A stretch of 64,000 nt of DNA from Cognatundibacterium squillarum (GTDB lineage Bacteria; Pseudomonadota; Gammaproteobacteria; Burkholderiales; Burkholderiaceae_D). The translations under genes were made by a program, and so were the position numbers. The stretch's first letter is position 1, and every line of letters starts with the position of its first letter. The stretch is taken from NCBI RefSeq assembly GCF_014652435.1, contig NZ_BMYU01000012.1, forward strand, positions 48,011 through 112,010, in the 5' to 3' direction. Under the pieces are notes generated by a model. It was not told the origin of the DNA and searched no databases. It was given only the letters and a program-made list of their open reading frames with translations. Shown here in pieces: positions 1 through 8,541 of this stretch.

Positions 1-567
1 CTGGCACCGCAACTTTACTGGCCGATACAGCAAACGCCGCAGGCTTTTAAAGTGCTGCTGGATTACTGGCAGCGTCAGAATGTGCAGCAACGACACATCT
101 GGCCCGGACTTTTCACGAGCAAAATTGATCAGAGCGAAAAATCCTGGCCATCGGATGAAATCCTGAATCAGGTGGATGTCACGCGGTCCATGCAGGCAGG
201 CGGGCATATTCATTTCAGCATGATCAGTCTGGCACAGAACCGTAAGCAAATCCGCCAGCGCTTAGAACAGGAGAAATACCTGACGCCGGCACTGGTACCG
301 GCAACGCCGTGGCTGGAAAATACGAATATCGCCCCGCCGCAACTCAGTCTGCTTACAGCAGCCAGAGTGCGTGTTCAGTTACCGGATCCGGCAAATACAC
401 GCTGGATTGCCGTCTGGAAAAAAACTGATCAGCAATGGCTGTTCAGTTATCAGCCTGCCAGCCAGACTGAGGTCGATCTGAATAACGGTGCGGCAGTACG
501 GCAGATTGTGATTATGGCGATCAGCCGTTCAGGTCAGCAAAGCCTGCCGGCCAGCATGCAGTTCTGA
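1..567 (+). CDS. DigH/YddW-like glycoside hydrolase (GHL10 family), C-terminal part
   Basis: Only the last 188 codons are present; the frame is open from base 1, so the start lies left of the window. The first visible residues read LAPQLYWPI, which resembles the barrel-strand motif of the GHL10 (DUF187) family to which E. coli DigH belongs. DigH is an outer-membrane lipoprotein that cleaves denuded peptidoglycan glycan strands at the septum. The last 70 residues look like a beta-rich C-terminal domain. The gene ends 6 bp before the convergent diguanylate cyclase gene. Its position beside muropeptide-salvage genes fits a role in wall turnover. The family call is fairly firm; the substrate is inferred from the E. 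coli homologue. Confidence 0.7.
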   Translation: MAPQLYWPIQQTPQAFKVLLDYWQRQNVQQRHIWPGLFTSKIDQSEKSWPSDEILNQVDVTRSMQAGGHIHFSMISLAQNRKQIRQRLEQEKYLTPALVPATPWLENTNIAPPQLSLLTAARVRVQLPDPANTRWIAVWKKTDQQWLFSYQPASQTEVDLNNGAAVRQIVIMAISRSGQQSLPASMQF

Positions 568-573
568 AACGAT

Positions 574-1509
574 TTAAAGGCTGGTGACATCGTCAGGCAA
601 GCGCAGCACCACCCTGTCGCGTCCGCTGCGTTTTGCGGTGTACAGCGCATCATCAGCGAGCGCCAGCAAGTGATTGACCTCAGTATGCACATGCAGACGC
701 GTCAGTCCGACGGATGCGCTGTAACGAAAATCCGGTAGTGCCGGTAAAGGTCGCGATTTTCGCAAGCGCTCAAGAATGCGTTCACAAATTTGCTGTGCCT
801 GCGTCGTTTCCAGACCGGGCAGCAGCAACAAAAATTCTTCCCCGCCGACACGTCCGCAGGCATCTTCGCGCCGGATACATGCCTGCAGCGTGCGTGAAAA
901 ATGAATCAGTACCTGATCACCGGTTGCATGGCCGTAGGTGTCATTGACCGCCTTAAAATGGTCTATATCAATCAGCGCAATATGCAGCGGCGCGTTGACT
1001 TCCTGAGATTCCTGAACACGTTGCTGCAATAGTCGCATCATGGCGCGTCGGTTGGAGATTCCGGTCAGGACATCCGTACTGGCTTCACGTAATGCCAGAT
1101 CCCTTGCATGTCTCAGTTCCCGCCCTTCCTGACGCTGATGGGTGATATCCATACCGATGCACAGCATCCAGCGATTCGGCAGCAGGGTTTCTGTCATCCA
1201 GATCCATCGGCCATCCGTCAGATCGGCTTCAAATCCGCGAAACGCTTCTTTTCCACGCCGGGAATAAGCTGAACGTATCCATGCATCAATATCATCAGCA
1301 CGAATCCGGACTCCGCGCTGCTGCTCATAATTTTCGCGCATCAGTTGCTGCCAGCTCATGCTGCCATCCGTCCGGCCACCATAGGTTTCACAAAACGGCG
1401 GATTCGCAGCGCGCAGGATATCGTGCTGATCAAACAGGGCGACCAGCAGATACGGGTTTTCTAGCAAGCCTTCGCCTGCCATTTCAGTCAGGTTCAGTTG
1501 TTCTGTCAT
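574..1509 (-). CDS. PAS-GGDEF diguanylate cyclase
   Basis: A 311-residue cytoplasmic protein without membrane segments. Residues about 20-125 form a PAS-like sensor domain and residues 145-305 a GGDEF domain. The active-site loop is intact (GRVGGEEF), and an RRED inhibitory site lies five residues upstream of the GGEEF, so the enzyme should make cyclic di-GMP from two GTP and be product-inhibited. The substrate region DIDHFKAVNDTYGH is also well conserved. The gene is convergent with the DigH-like gene and divergent from the LysR gene. The ligand of the PAS domain cannot be read from sequence. Confidence 0.9.
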   Translation of the reverse strand: MTEQLNLTEMAGEGLLENPYLLVALFDQHDILRAANPPFCETYGGRTDGSMSWQQLMRENYEQQRGVRIRADDIDAWIRSAYSRRGKEAFRGFEADLTDGRWIWMTETLLPNRWMLCIGMDITHQRQEGRELRHARDLALREASTDVLTGISNRRAMMRLLQQRVQESQEVNAPLHIALIDIDHFKAVNDTYGHATGDQVLIHFSRTLQACIRREDACGRVGGEEFLLLLPGLETTQAQQICERILERLRKSRPLPALPDFRYSASVGLTRLHVHTEVNHLLALADDALYTAKRSGRDRVVLRLPDDVTSL

Positions 1510-1570
1510 CTCAGAGGTCCGGTAACCTGATACAGCTGCCCCAGTAATAAAGCGTCAAGTGGTATTTAAA

Positions 1571-1584
1571 GATAATCATTATTC
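1571..1584. promoter_or_regulatory. Possible Fur-box-like palindrome
   Basis: The bases GATAATCATTATTC contain the perfect palindrome ATAAT-C-ATTAT and closely match the right two thirds of the classical Fur box. It lies between the divergent diguanylate cyclase and LysR genes. Short AT-rich palindromes occur by chance, and no iron gene is adjacent, so this is only a candidate. Confidence 0.25.
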
Positions 1585-1642
1585 GCCGAAACTGGAAGCT
1601 GCAACTGTGAAAGATGTTCAAACACCGCCGCTTATGTGCAAT

Positions 1643-1668
1643 CTGTCTCCGTAGAAATACGGAGACAG
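1643..1668. repeat. Perfect 11-bp inverted repeat with GAAA loop upstream of the LysR gene
   Basis: CTGTCTCCGTA is followed by GAAA and the exact reverse complement TACGGAGACAG. No T-run follows, so it is not a standard terminator. It ends 53 bp before the LysR start codon, where autoregulatory sites of LysR proteins commonly lie; as RNA it would form a stable hairpin closed by a GNRA tetraloop. Confidence 0.6.
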
Positions 1669-1721
1669 TACAGCCTTGTTACAGAGTACAATCCCCCGCT
1701 GATATATCCGCCGGATACGCT

Positions 1722-2648
1722 ATGCGATTGCGTCATATTGAAGTCTTTCATGCTGTTATGCAGACGGGCACCATCAGTGGTGCTGCTCAGTTGTTAAATA
1801 TTTCCCAGCCAGCGGCGACAAAGGTCTTACAGCACTGTGAACTGCAGCTGGGCCTGAAGCTGTTCGAACGTATACGCGGAAAACTGCATCCGACACCGGA
1901 AGCCCACCGTTTGTTTGGCGAAGTGGATAAGCTGCAGCGGGATTTACAGTCTGTCAGACGTCTGGCGGCAAATCTGAAAAGCAATCCCGCTGAAGCGGTC
2001 AGGCTGGCATCAACACCCACGCTGTCGATCACGCTGATACCGGAAGCGCTGGCAAGATGGCGTCACCGGTTTGAGAAGGTCCATTGTACGCTGGCGACCT
2101 TTCACACTGCCGGACTGGTCAACAGCTTGCTGGTCGGCGACACAGACCTCGCATTTTCTTTGTATGACCCGTGCCACCCGGGCATCAACAGTGAAGCGAT
2201 TATTCGCGGCAATATGACTGTGATTGCACCGGCGGACACGTGGCCAAAAGAGTTGCACGGGCAGCCACTGAAATTATGCGGCTTACCCAAAAACCTGATC
2301 GGGATTGATCTGGATGATCACTTAGTCAGCCGCCTGCTCGATGCCTGTGAAGACGAGGGAACGGTCTTTGAATCCAGTACGATGGTGCAGACCTATCTGC
2401 AGGCAAAAACACTGGTGGAACTTGGTGCAGGCGCAGCCGTGGTTGATCCGTTCACTGCAGCCATTGCAGACCGCAGCAAAACAGCATGCCGTCCGGTTTT
2501 TCCTGCTGTCGGTGTGGACTTATATCTGTTGTCACGCAAAGCGACACCGCTGTCACGCAGCGCACATGCTTTTGTGGACGCGGTGCGCCAGACTGCAAAC
2601 GACCACATTGCACGCGCCTCAGCGCAAGCTCAGTCAATACGCGGATAA
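1722..2648 (+). CDS. LysR-family transcriptional regulator
   Basis: A 308-residue regulator. The N-terminal winged helix-turn-helix (residues 3-62) begins RLRHIEVFHAVMQTGTIS and includes the recognition helix region ISQPAATKVLQHCE; the remainder is a type 2 periplasmic-binding-like effector domain. An upstream in-frame ATG at 1614 would add 36 residues that do not belong to the family, so the ATG at 1722 is chosen. The C-terminus overlaps the end of the convergent dipeptidase gene by 19 bp. The similarity looks closest to regulators of amino-acid or opine catabolism, but the effector is unknown. It could control the neighbouring wall-salvage operon or the diguanylate cyclase. Confidence 0.85.
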   Translation: MRLRHIEVFHAVMQTGTISGAAQLLNISQPAATKVLQHCELQLGLKLFERIRGKLHPTPEAHRLFGEVDKLQRDLQSVRRLAANLKSNPAEAVRLASTPTLSITLIPEALARWRHRFEKVHCTLATFHTAGLVNSLLVGDTDLAFSLYDPCHPGINSEAIIRGNMTVIAPADTWPKELHGQPLKLCGLPKNLIGIDLDDHLVSRLLDACEDEGTVFESSTMVQTYLQAKTLVELGAGAAVVDPFTAAIADRSKTACRPVFPAVGVDLYLLSRKATPLSRSAHAFVDAVRQTANDHIARASAQAQSIRG

Positions 2649-3244
2649 ACAGCCCTTACCTGCGCCGGATCCCCCATATTGAAATGCCACCACTCCGTCG
2701 GAATACCATGGAATCCGGCGTCCAGCATCAGATCACGCAGTAAATGCCGGTTTGCCACTTGCTGCGCAGTCAGCCCACCGCTTTCGAGGAAAGCCTGTTC
2801 CAGGCGTGGTTGTGAGCGCTCATCGAAAGCATCAAACGCAGTCCCCATATCCAGTGCCCTGCCTTCCCCGTCCAGAATACTGACATCGACCGCCATGCCA
2901 AACGAATGAATGGAGCCACGGGCGGGATCGGCAACATACATTTGCAAAGGCGTTCCGGCCAGAAAATCCCACAAGGCAATCTGAATCTGATGCGGACGCA
3001 AAGCGTCGTAAACCACCAGCTGATGTTCGCTGTGTTGCTGGCGTAATGCATTCGCAGCAGCTTGCAAGGCATGTGCCGCTTCACGGTGCAGCCACGCGCA
3101 GTCACGGCCAGCATATAAATTGCGTCCGGTAAAATTATCCGTGCAGGCATAGCGCAAATCCGTGACGACCCCGCGCAGTGCAGACAAAGGCAGGAAGTCA
3201 GGATGCGGACTGGCAGGCGATGCAGCTGATAAACACATCGTCAT
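2630..3244 (-). CDS. ddpX: D-alanyl-D-alanine dipeptidase (VanX/DdpX family)
   Basis: A 204-residue protein, the usual length of VanX and DdpX. The zinc and catalytic motifs are intact: SIHSFGMAVD supplies His and Asp ligands, and EWWHF supplies the catalytic Glu and third ligand His. The enzyme hydrolyses D-Ala-D-Ala, releasing D-alanine, and in E. coli DdpX serves wall recycling in stationary phase. No signal peptide is visible, so it acts in the cytoplasm. The ATG at 3244 lies one base after the stop of the upstream binding-protein gene, which marks it as the last gene of a tightly packed operon. A longer reading to 3388 would overlap that gene and is rejected. Confidence 0.9.
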   Translation of the reverse strand: MTMCLSAASPASPHPDFLPLSALRGVVTDLRYACTDNFTGRNLYAGRDCAWLHREAAHALQAAANALRQQHSEHQLVVYDALRPHQIQIALWDFLAGTPLQMYVADPARGSIHSFGMAVDVSILDGEGRALDMGTAFDAFDERSQPRLEQAFLESGGLTAQQVANRHLLRDLMLDAGFHGIPTEWWHFNMGDPAQVRAVYPRID

Positions 3245-3245
3245 C

Positions 3246-5024
3246 TCAGCGCCTCCCTGCCTGATCCTGAATGTCCAGATAGCGCCAGTTTGTGAATTCA
3301 ACCGGGTGACGCAGATAGTTCTGCACGCGTGGCTGAACCAGGTCCGCTGACAAAGGATGCGTACGCAATACCCAGGGGTTATAGGCATGCATCAGATACG
3401 CCATACGACTGTATAACTTTTTACGTTCCGGCCCGTCCGGCAGACGGCGAGACTGCTCAAACAGCTGATTAAATTCCGGTAAATTGAAACGGGAATAATT
3501 TGCTTTTCCTGCATTCGGGCCATACAGCAACTGATAAAAATTTTCACCGTCAGGAAAGTCACCCACCCAGTTCGCCTCAGTCATTTGCACCTTACCCAGA
3601 CGGGCTGCTTTCAGGATTTCACCGTGTTTATCTGACACGAATCTGATCCGCACCCCGATTGTCTCCATATGACGGCGCCACACTTCCTCGCGCAGCTTAC
3701 CGGTAGCATTCGCCAGACTGTGCATCACCAGCTCCAGCGGACTGCCATCCGGCAGACTGCGGTATCCATCCTGTCCCCTGCGGTAGCCGTAGCGGTCAAG
3801 CAATGCATTTGCCATTGCCAGATGATGCCTTACGGGACTTTTCCATTGCGGATCATAGCTAAGCACATTCGGTGGCAGCGGTGTTTGCGCAGGAATCGCC
3901 AGGCCTTTTTCGATCAGGCGGATATCACTGTCCGCATCGTAGCTGAGTGCAATCGCACGCCGCAGTGCGATTTTTTCCCTGGTATAACCACCGATGACCG
4001 GATCATCCATATTCATCCAGACATAGTATGTCTGCAAAGGTGTGAACCAGAACAGCCGTATCCCCTGTTGCGCCAGTTGCGGCTTCAGCTGTCCGTTCTG
4101 TAACACCATTTCCGACAAAGGCGGTGGCACCTGTTCCAGAATATCCAGTTCACGGTTCAGAAATGCCAGTACCCTCGCCTGCTGTTCCTCGAGCACCAGC
4201 ACATTGACTATATCTACCAGCGGATAGGTTTTCCCTTTCAGACTTTGCTGTACACGGCGGGCATCCTCATCCTTTGCAGTTTCTGTGACAAATACCGGAC
4301 GACGATAGGAAGGGCTTGCGACCAGCTCAATCCGGAAACTTCGCTTCCATGAACCCAACTTAAACGGTCCGGTCCCGACCGGATGACTGCCTGCCTGACT
4401 GCCATACATTTCTACTACTTCACGCGCCACTGCAGCGGTCGCAGGCGTCGCCAGCGTCAGCAGGAATCCGGGATCAGGCTGTTTCAGCCGCAGTTTCAGG
4501 GTGTAACGGTCGACCACCTCAATACCCGGAATAGCCATCTGATATGCAGCATCAGGCTGTTGCCTGACTGCTGCCAGCAAGCGCTCATCACCCTGCAGCT
4601 TACCTTCCAGTAAAAACAACCACGGAGATTTCAGCACCGGGTCATACAGCCTGCGCAGTGAATACGCATAATCCTCCGCTGTCAGTTCTCGCTCTTTGCC
4701 GGCAAATGCAGCATCCATCGTGAACCGTATCCCTTTTTGCAAACGGAAGGTATACGTCAGTCCGTCTGCAGAAACTTCCGGCATGGCACTCAGCGTATTC
4801 GGCTGCAGGCGTACAGGACGTGCCAGATAATCGTAACGCAGCATGGGCTCAAACAGATTTTCATTGATGCTCATGGTGCCGATATCCGATGCCAGTGCCG
4901 GATCAAAACTGCTTTCCGGATTGGTGATCAGCACGTTCAGCACTTTTGCCGCCTGCACTTCCTGCAGACAAAAAAACGGTAGTGGCAATAGCAATACTGC
5001 CGCCAGAAACTGACGTATCCGCAT
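3246..5024 (-). CDS. Family 5 extracellular solute-binding protein (peptide type)
   Basis: A 592-residue periplasmic protein of the DppA/OppA/MppA family. The start at 5024 gives a clear signal peptide (charged MRIRQ, hydrophobic core, cleavage near VQA-AK). The body carries the typical family 5 features, including NENLFEPMLRYD near the N-terminus and a tyrosine/asparagine-rich C-terminal domain. The stop of the upstream gene overlaps its start in TGATG, so translation is probably coupled. No permease or ATPase for it lies in the operon, so it must borrow a transporter, as MppA does with OppBCDF in murein-tripeptide uptake. A muropeptide or D-Ala-D-Ala ligand is inferred from context. Confidence 0.85.
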   Translation of the reverse strand: MRIRQFLAAVLLLPLPFFCLQEVQAAKVLNVLITNPESSFDPALASDIGTMSINENLFEPMLRYDYLARPVRLQPNTLSAMPEVSADGLTYTFRLQKGIRFTMDAAFAGKERELTAEDYAYSLRRLYDPVLKSPWLFLLEGKLQGDERLLAAVRQQPDAAYQMAIPGIEVVDRYTLKLRLKQPDPGFLLTLATPATAAVAREVVEMYGSQAGSHPVGTGPFKLGSWKRSFRIELVASPSYRRPVFVTETAKDEDARRVQQSLKGKTYPLVDIVNVLVLEEQQARVLAFLNRELDILEQVPPPLSEMVLQNGQLKPQLAQQGIRLFWFTPLQTYYVWMNMDDPVIGGYTREKIALRRAIALSYDADSDIRLIEKGLAIPAQTPLPPNVLSYDPQWKSPVRHHLAMANALLDRYGYRRGQDGYRSLPDGSPLELVMHSLANATGKLREEVWRRHMETIGVRIRFVSDKHGEILKAARLGKVQMTEANWVGDFPDGENFYQLLYGPNAGKANYSRFNLPEFNQLFEQSRRLPDGPERKKLYSRMAYLMHAYNPWVLRTHPLSADLVQPRVQNYLRHPVEFTNWRYLDIQDQAGRR

Positions 5025-6037
5025 CAGCGTACTCCCTGCAACCGCGAGGAATAGCGTGCGAGATAAAACCACTCTTCGCCCGCAGCTGCAGCCGGATCAG
5101 GAAAAACAATACGACCATCAAACGGCGCTCTGACTTCCGTGCCATCGGCATGAACGCCTATCAGTTCTCCCGTGCTGACCGGATCAAAGCTTGCCCAAGA
5201 CTTTACAAAGCGATCAGCCGCATCCCGCTTATCCAGTACTTCTTCCAGATGCAGCGCTTCCATCGTCATATCTGCGTCAGGTGGTGAGCCTGCGGTCAGT
5301 CCCAGCCAGTCCAGCGTGCGGCATATCGCATTCCATGCGACTTCCGGTGCTGCCGGATCGTCATGACTGCCGCATTCCAGCGTCATCGCATAGCCGCCGA
5401 CAGAGCGCATATATTCCGTGGTACCAATACCGAACGCTGTATCAGCATCGGCTTGTTGCTGTGCAGTGGCGTCAGGCGGCAACGCAGCGCGGCGGCGCGC
5501 CATGCCTTTATCGTAAGTACTGAGCCAGCCGTCCACAATACGCGGGACACCAAGGCGCATCGCCAGTGCCAGCTCAGGCGTTGCATGCCGGAACGGCTCC
5601 AGCTTGCCGAGATTATTTTCCGGCCCCACCAGAACAAACGGCTCCCCTTCCCCGCGAAATGAGTGCAGGTCCAGCAACACATCGTGCTGAGCCAGTATAG
5701 GGCACAGCCAGTTAGCGACATGATCCTCAAATTGCTGCGGATGCTCGGTCGGGATCAGGCGACGGTTCAGATTGCGGTCGCCGTGACGCTCGCCGCGTGC
5801 AAATGCGAGCGGATTACAAACCGGCACCAGTGTCAGCGTACCGCATTGCAAGTGCATCGCACCACTTTCCAGAGCGGCGATCAGACGGCGGATTGCGATT
5901 GTGCCGCACACTTCATTACCGTGTACTGCACCGGTAATCATCAGGGCCGGGCCGCGCCGCAGTGCCTGATAACGGTGGCTGACAAATGCAGAAGGAATTC
6001 CGGCTTCTTTTGTACTGTGCTGAGACTGTGTTACCAC
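5024..6037 (-). CDS. M14-type zinc hydrolase, succinylglutamate desuccinylase/aspartoacylase-like
   Basis: A protein of about 337 residues. The zinc site is visible as GAVHGNE (His and Glu ligands) and LLDLHS (third His); NPLAFARGERHGDRNLNR carries the substrate-binding Arg/Asn residues typical of the AstE/AspA branch. A GTG at 6037 preceded by AGGAG at six bases spacing is the likely start; the ATG at 6100 would overlap the AmpG-like gene and adds residues that are not family-like. The family removes acyl or amino-acid groups. Its place between a muropeptide permease and a peptide-binding protein suggests cleavage of a wall-derived peptide or amide, comparable to the M14 amidase MpaA, but this is inference. 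Confidence 0.8.
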   Translation of the reverse strand: MVTQSQHSTKEAGIPSAFVSHRYQALRRGPALMITGAVHGNEVCGTIAIRRLIAALESGAMHLQCGTLTLVPVCNPLAFARGERHGDRNLNRRLIPTEHPQQFEDHVANWLCPILAQHDVLLDLHSFRGEGEPFVLVGPENNLGKLEPFRHATPELALAMRLGVPRIVDGWLSTYDKGMARRRAALPPDATAQQQADADTAFGIGTTEYMRSVGGYAMTLECGSHDDPAAPEVAWNAICRTLDWLGLTAGSPPDADMTMEALHLEEVLDKRDAADRFVKSWASFDPVSTGELIGVHADGTEVRAPFDGRIVFPDPAAAAGEEWFYLARYSSRLQGVR

Positions 6038-6053
6038 ATCTGACTCCTGCTGA

Positions 6054-7343
6054 TTATGTCTGCGCCTGCTGCGCATCTTTTTTACCAAATTGCGGATCAA
6101 TCCGGATCATTGCGCAAACGATGAATGTCGCCAGCGCAGCCACGCAAATCCAGAGAAAAAATCCGGTGTAGCCAAGCTGCGCCTGCAACCATCCACTGAA
6201 TAAACCCGGAATCATCATCGATAAAGCCATGAAACCGGTACAAATCGCATAGTGCGCGGTCTTGTGCTCTCCGTCCGAAAACATCATCAGATACAGCAGG
6301 TAGGCAGCGAAACCGAATCCGTAGCCAAACTGTTCAATCGCAACTGAAACGCCAATAATGCCGGTGTGCTGTGGTTGCATCCATGCCAGATAGACATACA
6401 CCAGATGCGGCAGATTGATGGCAATCGCCATCGGCCACAGGCAGGCCTTTAAACCCCAGCGTGAAATCGCTGCACCACCGGCGATGCCGCCTGTAGTCAG
6501 CGCTGCCATGCCTGCCATCCCGTAAATCAGTCCAACTTGCTCTGTACTGAGCGCCAGTCCGCCATTGGCGATACTGTCTTTCAGAAATAAAGGTGCAACC
6601 TTTACCAGTTGTGCCTCACCGAAGCGGTACAGCAGCATAAATGCGATTGCCAGCGCAAACTGCGGCTTACGAAAATACAATGCAAATACCGCGACAAAAG
6701 AATGCCACCAGTTGTCGCCGTGCCGTTGCGCGTGGTCCGAATCCGGTTTTGGCAGACCGAACTGATGCCAGACTGCGACCACCAGAAACATTGCGGCCAG
6801 CAAACTGAATACCAGCATCCATCCTTTTTCCACACTGCCGCTGAGACCCGCCGTGTGCCCTGCGAGCCAGACCAGTCCGCCCTGTCCGGTCAGCATCGCA
6901 CAGCGATAAAACAGGCTGCGAAAACCGACATAGGCTGCCTGCTGATGCTTCTCCAGCGCCAGCATATAGAAACCGTCGACACTGATATCATGCGTTGCGG
7001 CGGCAAACGCCAGTAACCAGAAGCACGCCAGCGACCAGCGGAAAAAATCCGAGGCCGGAATCGTCAGTGCCACTGCCGCAAACAAAGCACCGATGACCAG
7101 TTCCGTCACCACAATCCAGCCACGTTTTTTTCCGTTCATATCTACCAGTGGCGCCCACAATGGTTTGATCACAAAAGGCAGATATAACCAGCTGGTATAA
7201 AACGTAATATCGGTATTAGAAATCCCGAGATCTTTGTACAAAATGACCGACAAGGTCATCACTATTACATACGGCAATCCCTGTGCGAAATACAGAGATG
7301 GTATCCATGACCAGACAGAACGTCCGGCAGAAGATGTTGTCAT
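6054..7343 (-). CDS. ampG: AmpG-like muropeptide permease (MFS)
   Basis: A 429-residue major facilitator protein with about 12 membrane spans. The start reads SWIPSLYFAQGLPYVIVMTLS, close to the AmpG/PAT subfamily, and DISVDGFYMLALE around residue 130 matches the conserved loop of that group. AmpG brings GlcNAc-anhydroMurNAc peptides across the inner membrane during peptidoglycan recycling. It is the first gene of a four-gene minus-strand operon (gaps of 16, -1 and 1 bp) ending in a D-Ala-D-Ala dipeptidase, and it is divergent from a sugar-kinase/amidase pair. A second possibility is an AmpG-like importer of siderophore or other glycopeptides. Confidence 0.8.
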   Translation of the reverse strand: MTTSSAGRSVWSWIPSLYFAQGLPYVIVMTLSVILYKDLGISNTDITFYTSWLYLPFVIKPLWAPLVDMNGKKRGWIVVTELVIGALFAAVALTIPASDFFRWSLACFWLLAFAAATHDISVDGFYMLALEKHQQAAYVGFRSLFYRCAMLTGQGGLVWLAGHTAGLSGSVEKGWMLVFSLLAAMFLVVAVWHQFGLPKPDSDHAQRHGDNWWHSFVAVFALYFRKPQFALAIAFMLLYRFGEAQLVKVAPLFLKDSIANGGLALSTEQVGLIYGMAGMAALTTGGIAGGAAISRWGLKACLWPMAIAINLPHLVYVYLAWMQPQHTGIIGVSVAIEQFGYGFGFAAYLLYLMMFSDGEHKTAHYAICTGFMALSMMIPGLFSGWLQAQLGYTGFFLWICVAALATFIVCAMIRIDPQFGKKDAQQAQT

Positions 7344-7584
7344 TAAATCATTCCGTTCTTAGGGATGTATCAAATTGTTGCCAGTCAACTACACTGATCG
7401 CGCGCTGACAAGTACAATAGTGGCATTGCGCCACTGAAAGCATTTGCGATTTGCAGAGTGTCTCAACGGCACCTGTGCCGTAATGATAAGCCATTGCCGC
7501 CGGTACACATTAAAAACTCATGCAAGGTCTGGCACCGGGAGTAAGATAAAAAGCCTTGCTGCCGTCCGTAACTGATCGTCATTA

Positions 7585-8541
7585 ATGAACTCGGAATTTT
7601 TTCTTCCTGAATCCGGGGAACTTCCCCCGCCATTGCCACTGCTGGGCCTCGGTATCGATACCGGTGGTACACAAACGCGCTGGGCACTCGCGAATCAGCA
7701 ACAATCCGTGGTCGCCAGCGGAACTGCGGAGGGGTTCACAGCCCTGCAATTCGGCACGCGCGAGGGAAAAACAGCGTTTCAGCATTTGTTTGCAACCCTG
7801 GCTGCCACCGCACGCAGCCACGGTGAACTGGGATATGTGAAGGCGGGCATTACCGGTTTCAGCAGTGAGCAAGCCCAGCTGCACCACATGATCGCCCGCA
7901 TTTTTGAATTGCCGGATTCCTCCGTTTCGATCGGTAACGACATTGAAATTGCATATCTCGATATTTTTTCTCCTGGTGCTGGTTATCTGATTTACGCAGG
8001 CACCGGTTCGATCGCAGCGTATATCGATGAAAACGGTGAATTCCATCGTGCCGGTGGCCGCGGATATCTGATTGACGATGGCGGCAGCGGATACTGGATT
8101 GCACGCGAGGCTTTGCAGTACATCTGGCGTAATGAAGATGAGCAACCCGGTTACTGGCGCCAGTCACGTCTCGCACAAAGTATTTTCCATCAGATCGGCA
8201 GCCACGACTGGCAGCGTACAAAAGACTTCGTATATCACCGTAGTCGCGGCGATATTGGTAAACTCGCGCTTGGCGTTGCTGCTGTGGCCAGTCAGGACAC
8301 GGTAGCAGCTGATATTCTGTGGCGTGCGGGACAGGAACTGGCGCGGCTGGCAATTTCGCTTTGCCATCGTTACGGTCCGCGTCCGGTGGTACTGAGCGGC
8401 CGGGTGCAGGAATTGCATCCGCTGATTACCGAATCACTGCGCAAACATCTGCCATCAGAAATCAGCCTGCGTCAGAGTACCTGTCAGGCCCATTTTTCTG
8501 CGGCCCGGCTGGCGGCCAAACAATTACCCGACACACCATGA
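7585..8541 (+). CDS. BadF/BadG/BcrA/BcrD-type kinase, probable N-acetylglucosamine or N-acetylmuramic acid kinase
   Basis: A 318-residue member of the ASKHA superfamily. The phosphate-1 loop is IDTGGTQTR (residues 24-32), and the second phosphate/adenosine motifs YAGTGSIAAY and GGSGYWI are present. The family includes eukaryotic N-acetylglucosamine kinase and the bacterial murein-sugar kinase MurK, which feed wall sugars into central metabolism. It starts divergently 241 bp from the AmpG-like gene, and its stop overlaps the amidase start in ATGA, so the two are translated together. No strong ribosome-binding site is visible at the ATG. Sugar specificity (GlcNAc, MurNAc or glucosamine) is not readable from sequence. 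Confidence 0.85.
   Translation: MNSEFFLPESGELPPPLPLLGLGIDTGGTQTRWALANQQQSVVASGTAEGFTALQFGTREGKTAFQHLFATLAATARSHGELGYVKAGITGFSSEQAQLHHMIARIFELPDSSVSIGNDIEIAYLDIFSPGAGYLIYAGTGSIAAYIDENGEFHRAGGRGYLIDDGGSGYWIAREALQYIWRNEDEQPGYWRQSRLAQSIFHQIGSHDWQRTKDFVYHRSRGDIGKLALGVAAVASQDTVAADILWRAGQELARLAISLCHRYGPRPVVLSGRVQELHPLITESLRKHLPSEISLRQSTCQAHFSAARLAAKQLPDTP

Noticed and set aside
7419..7435. Small hairpin (AGTGGC/GCCACT) between the AmpG-like and kinase genes
   Set aside because: Only a 6-bp stem without a supporting context; too weak to annotate.
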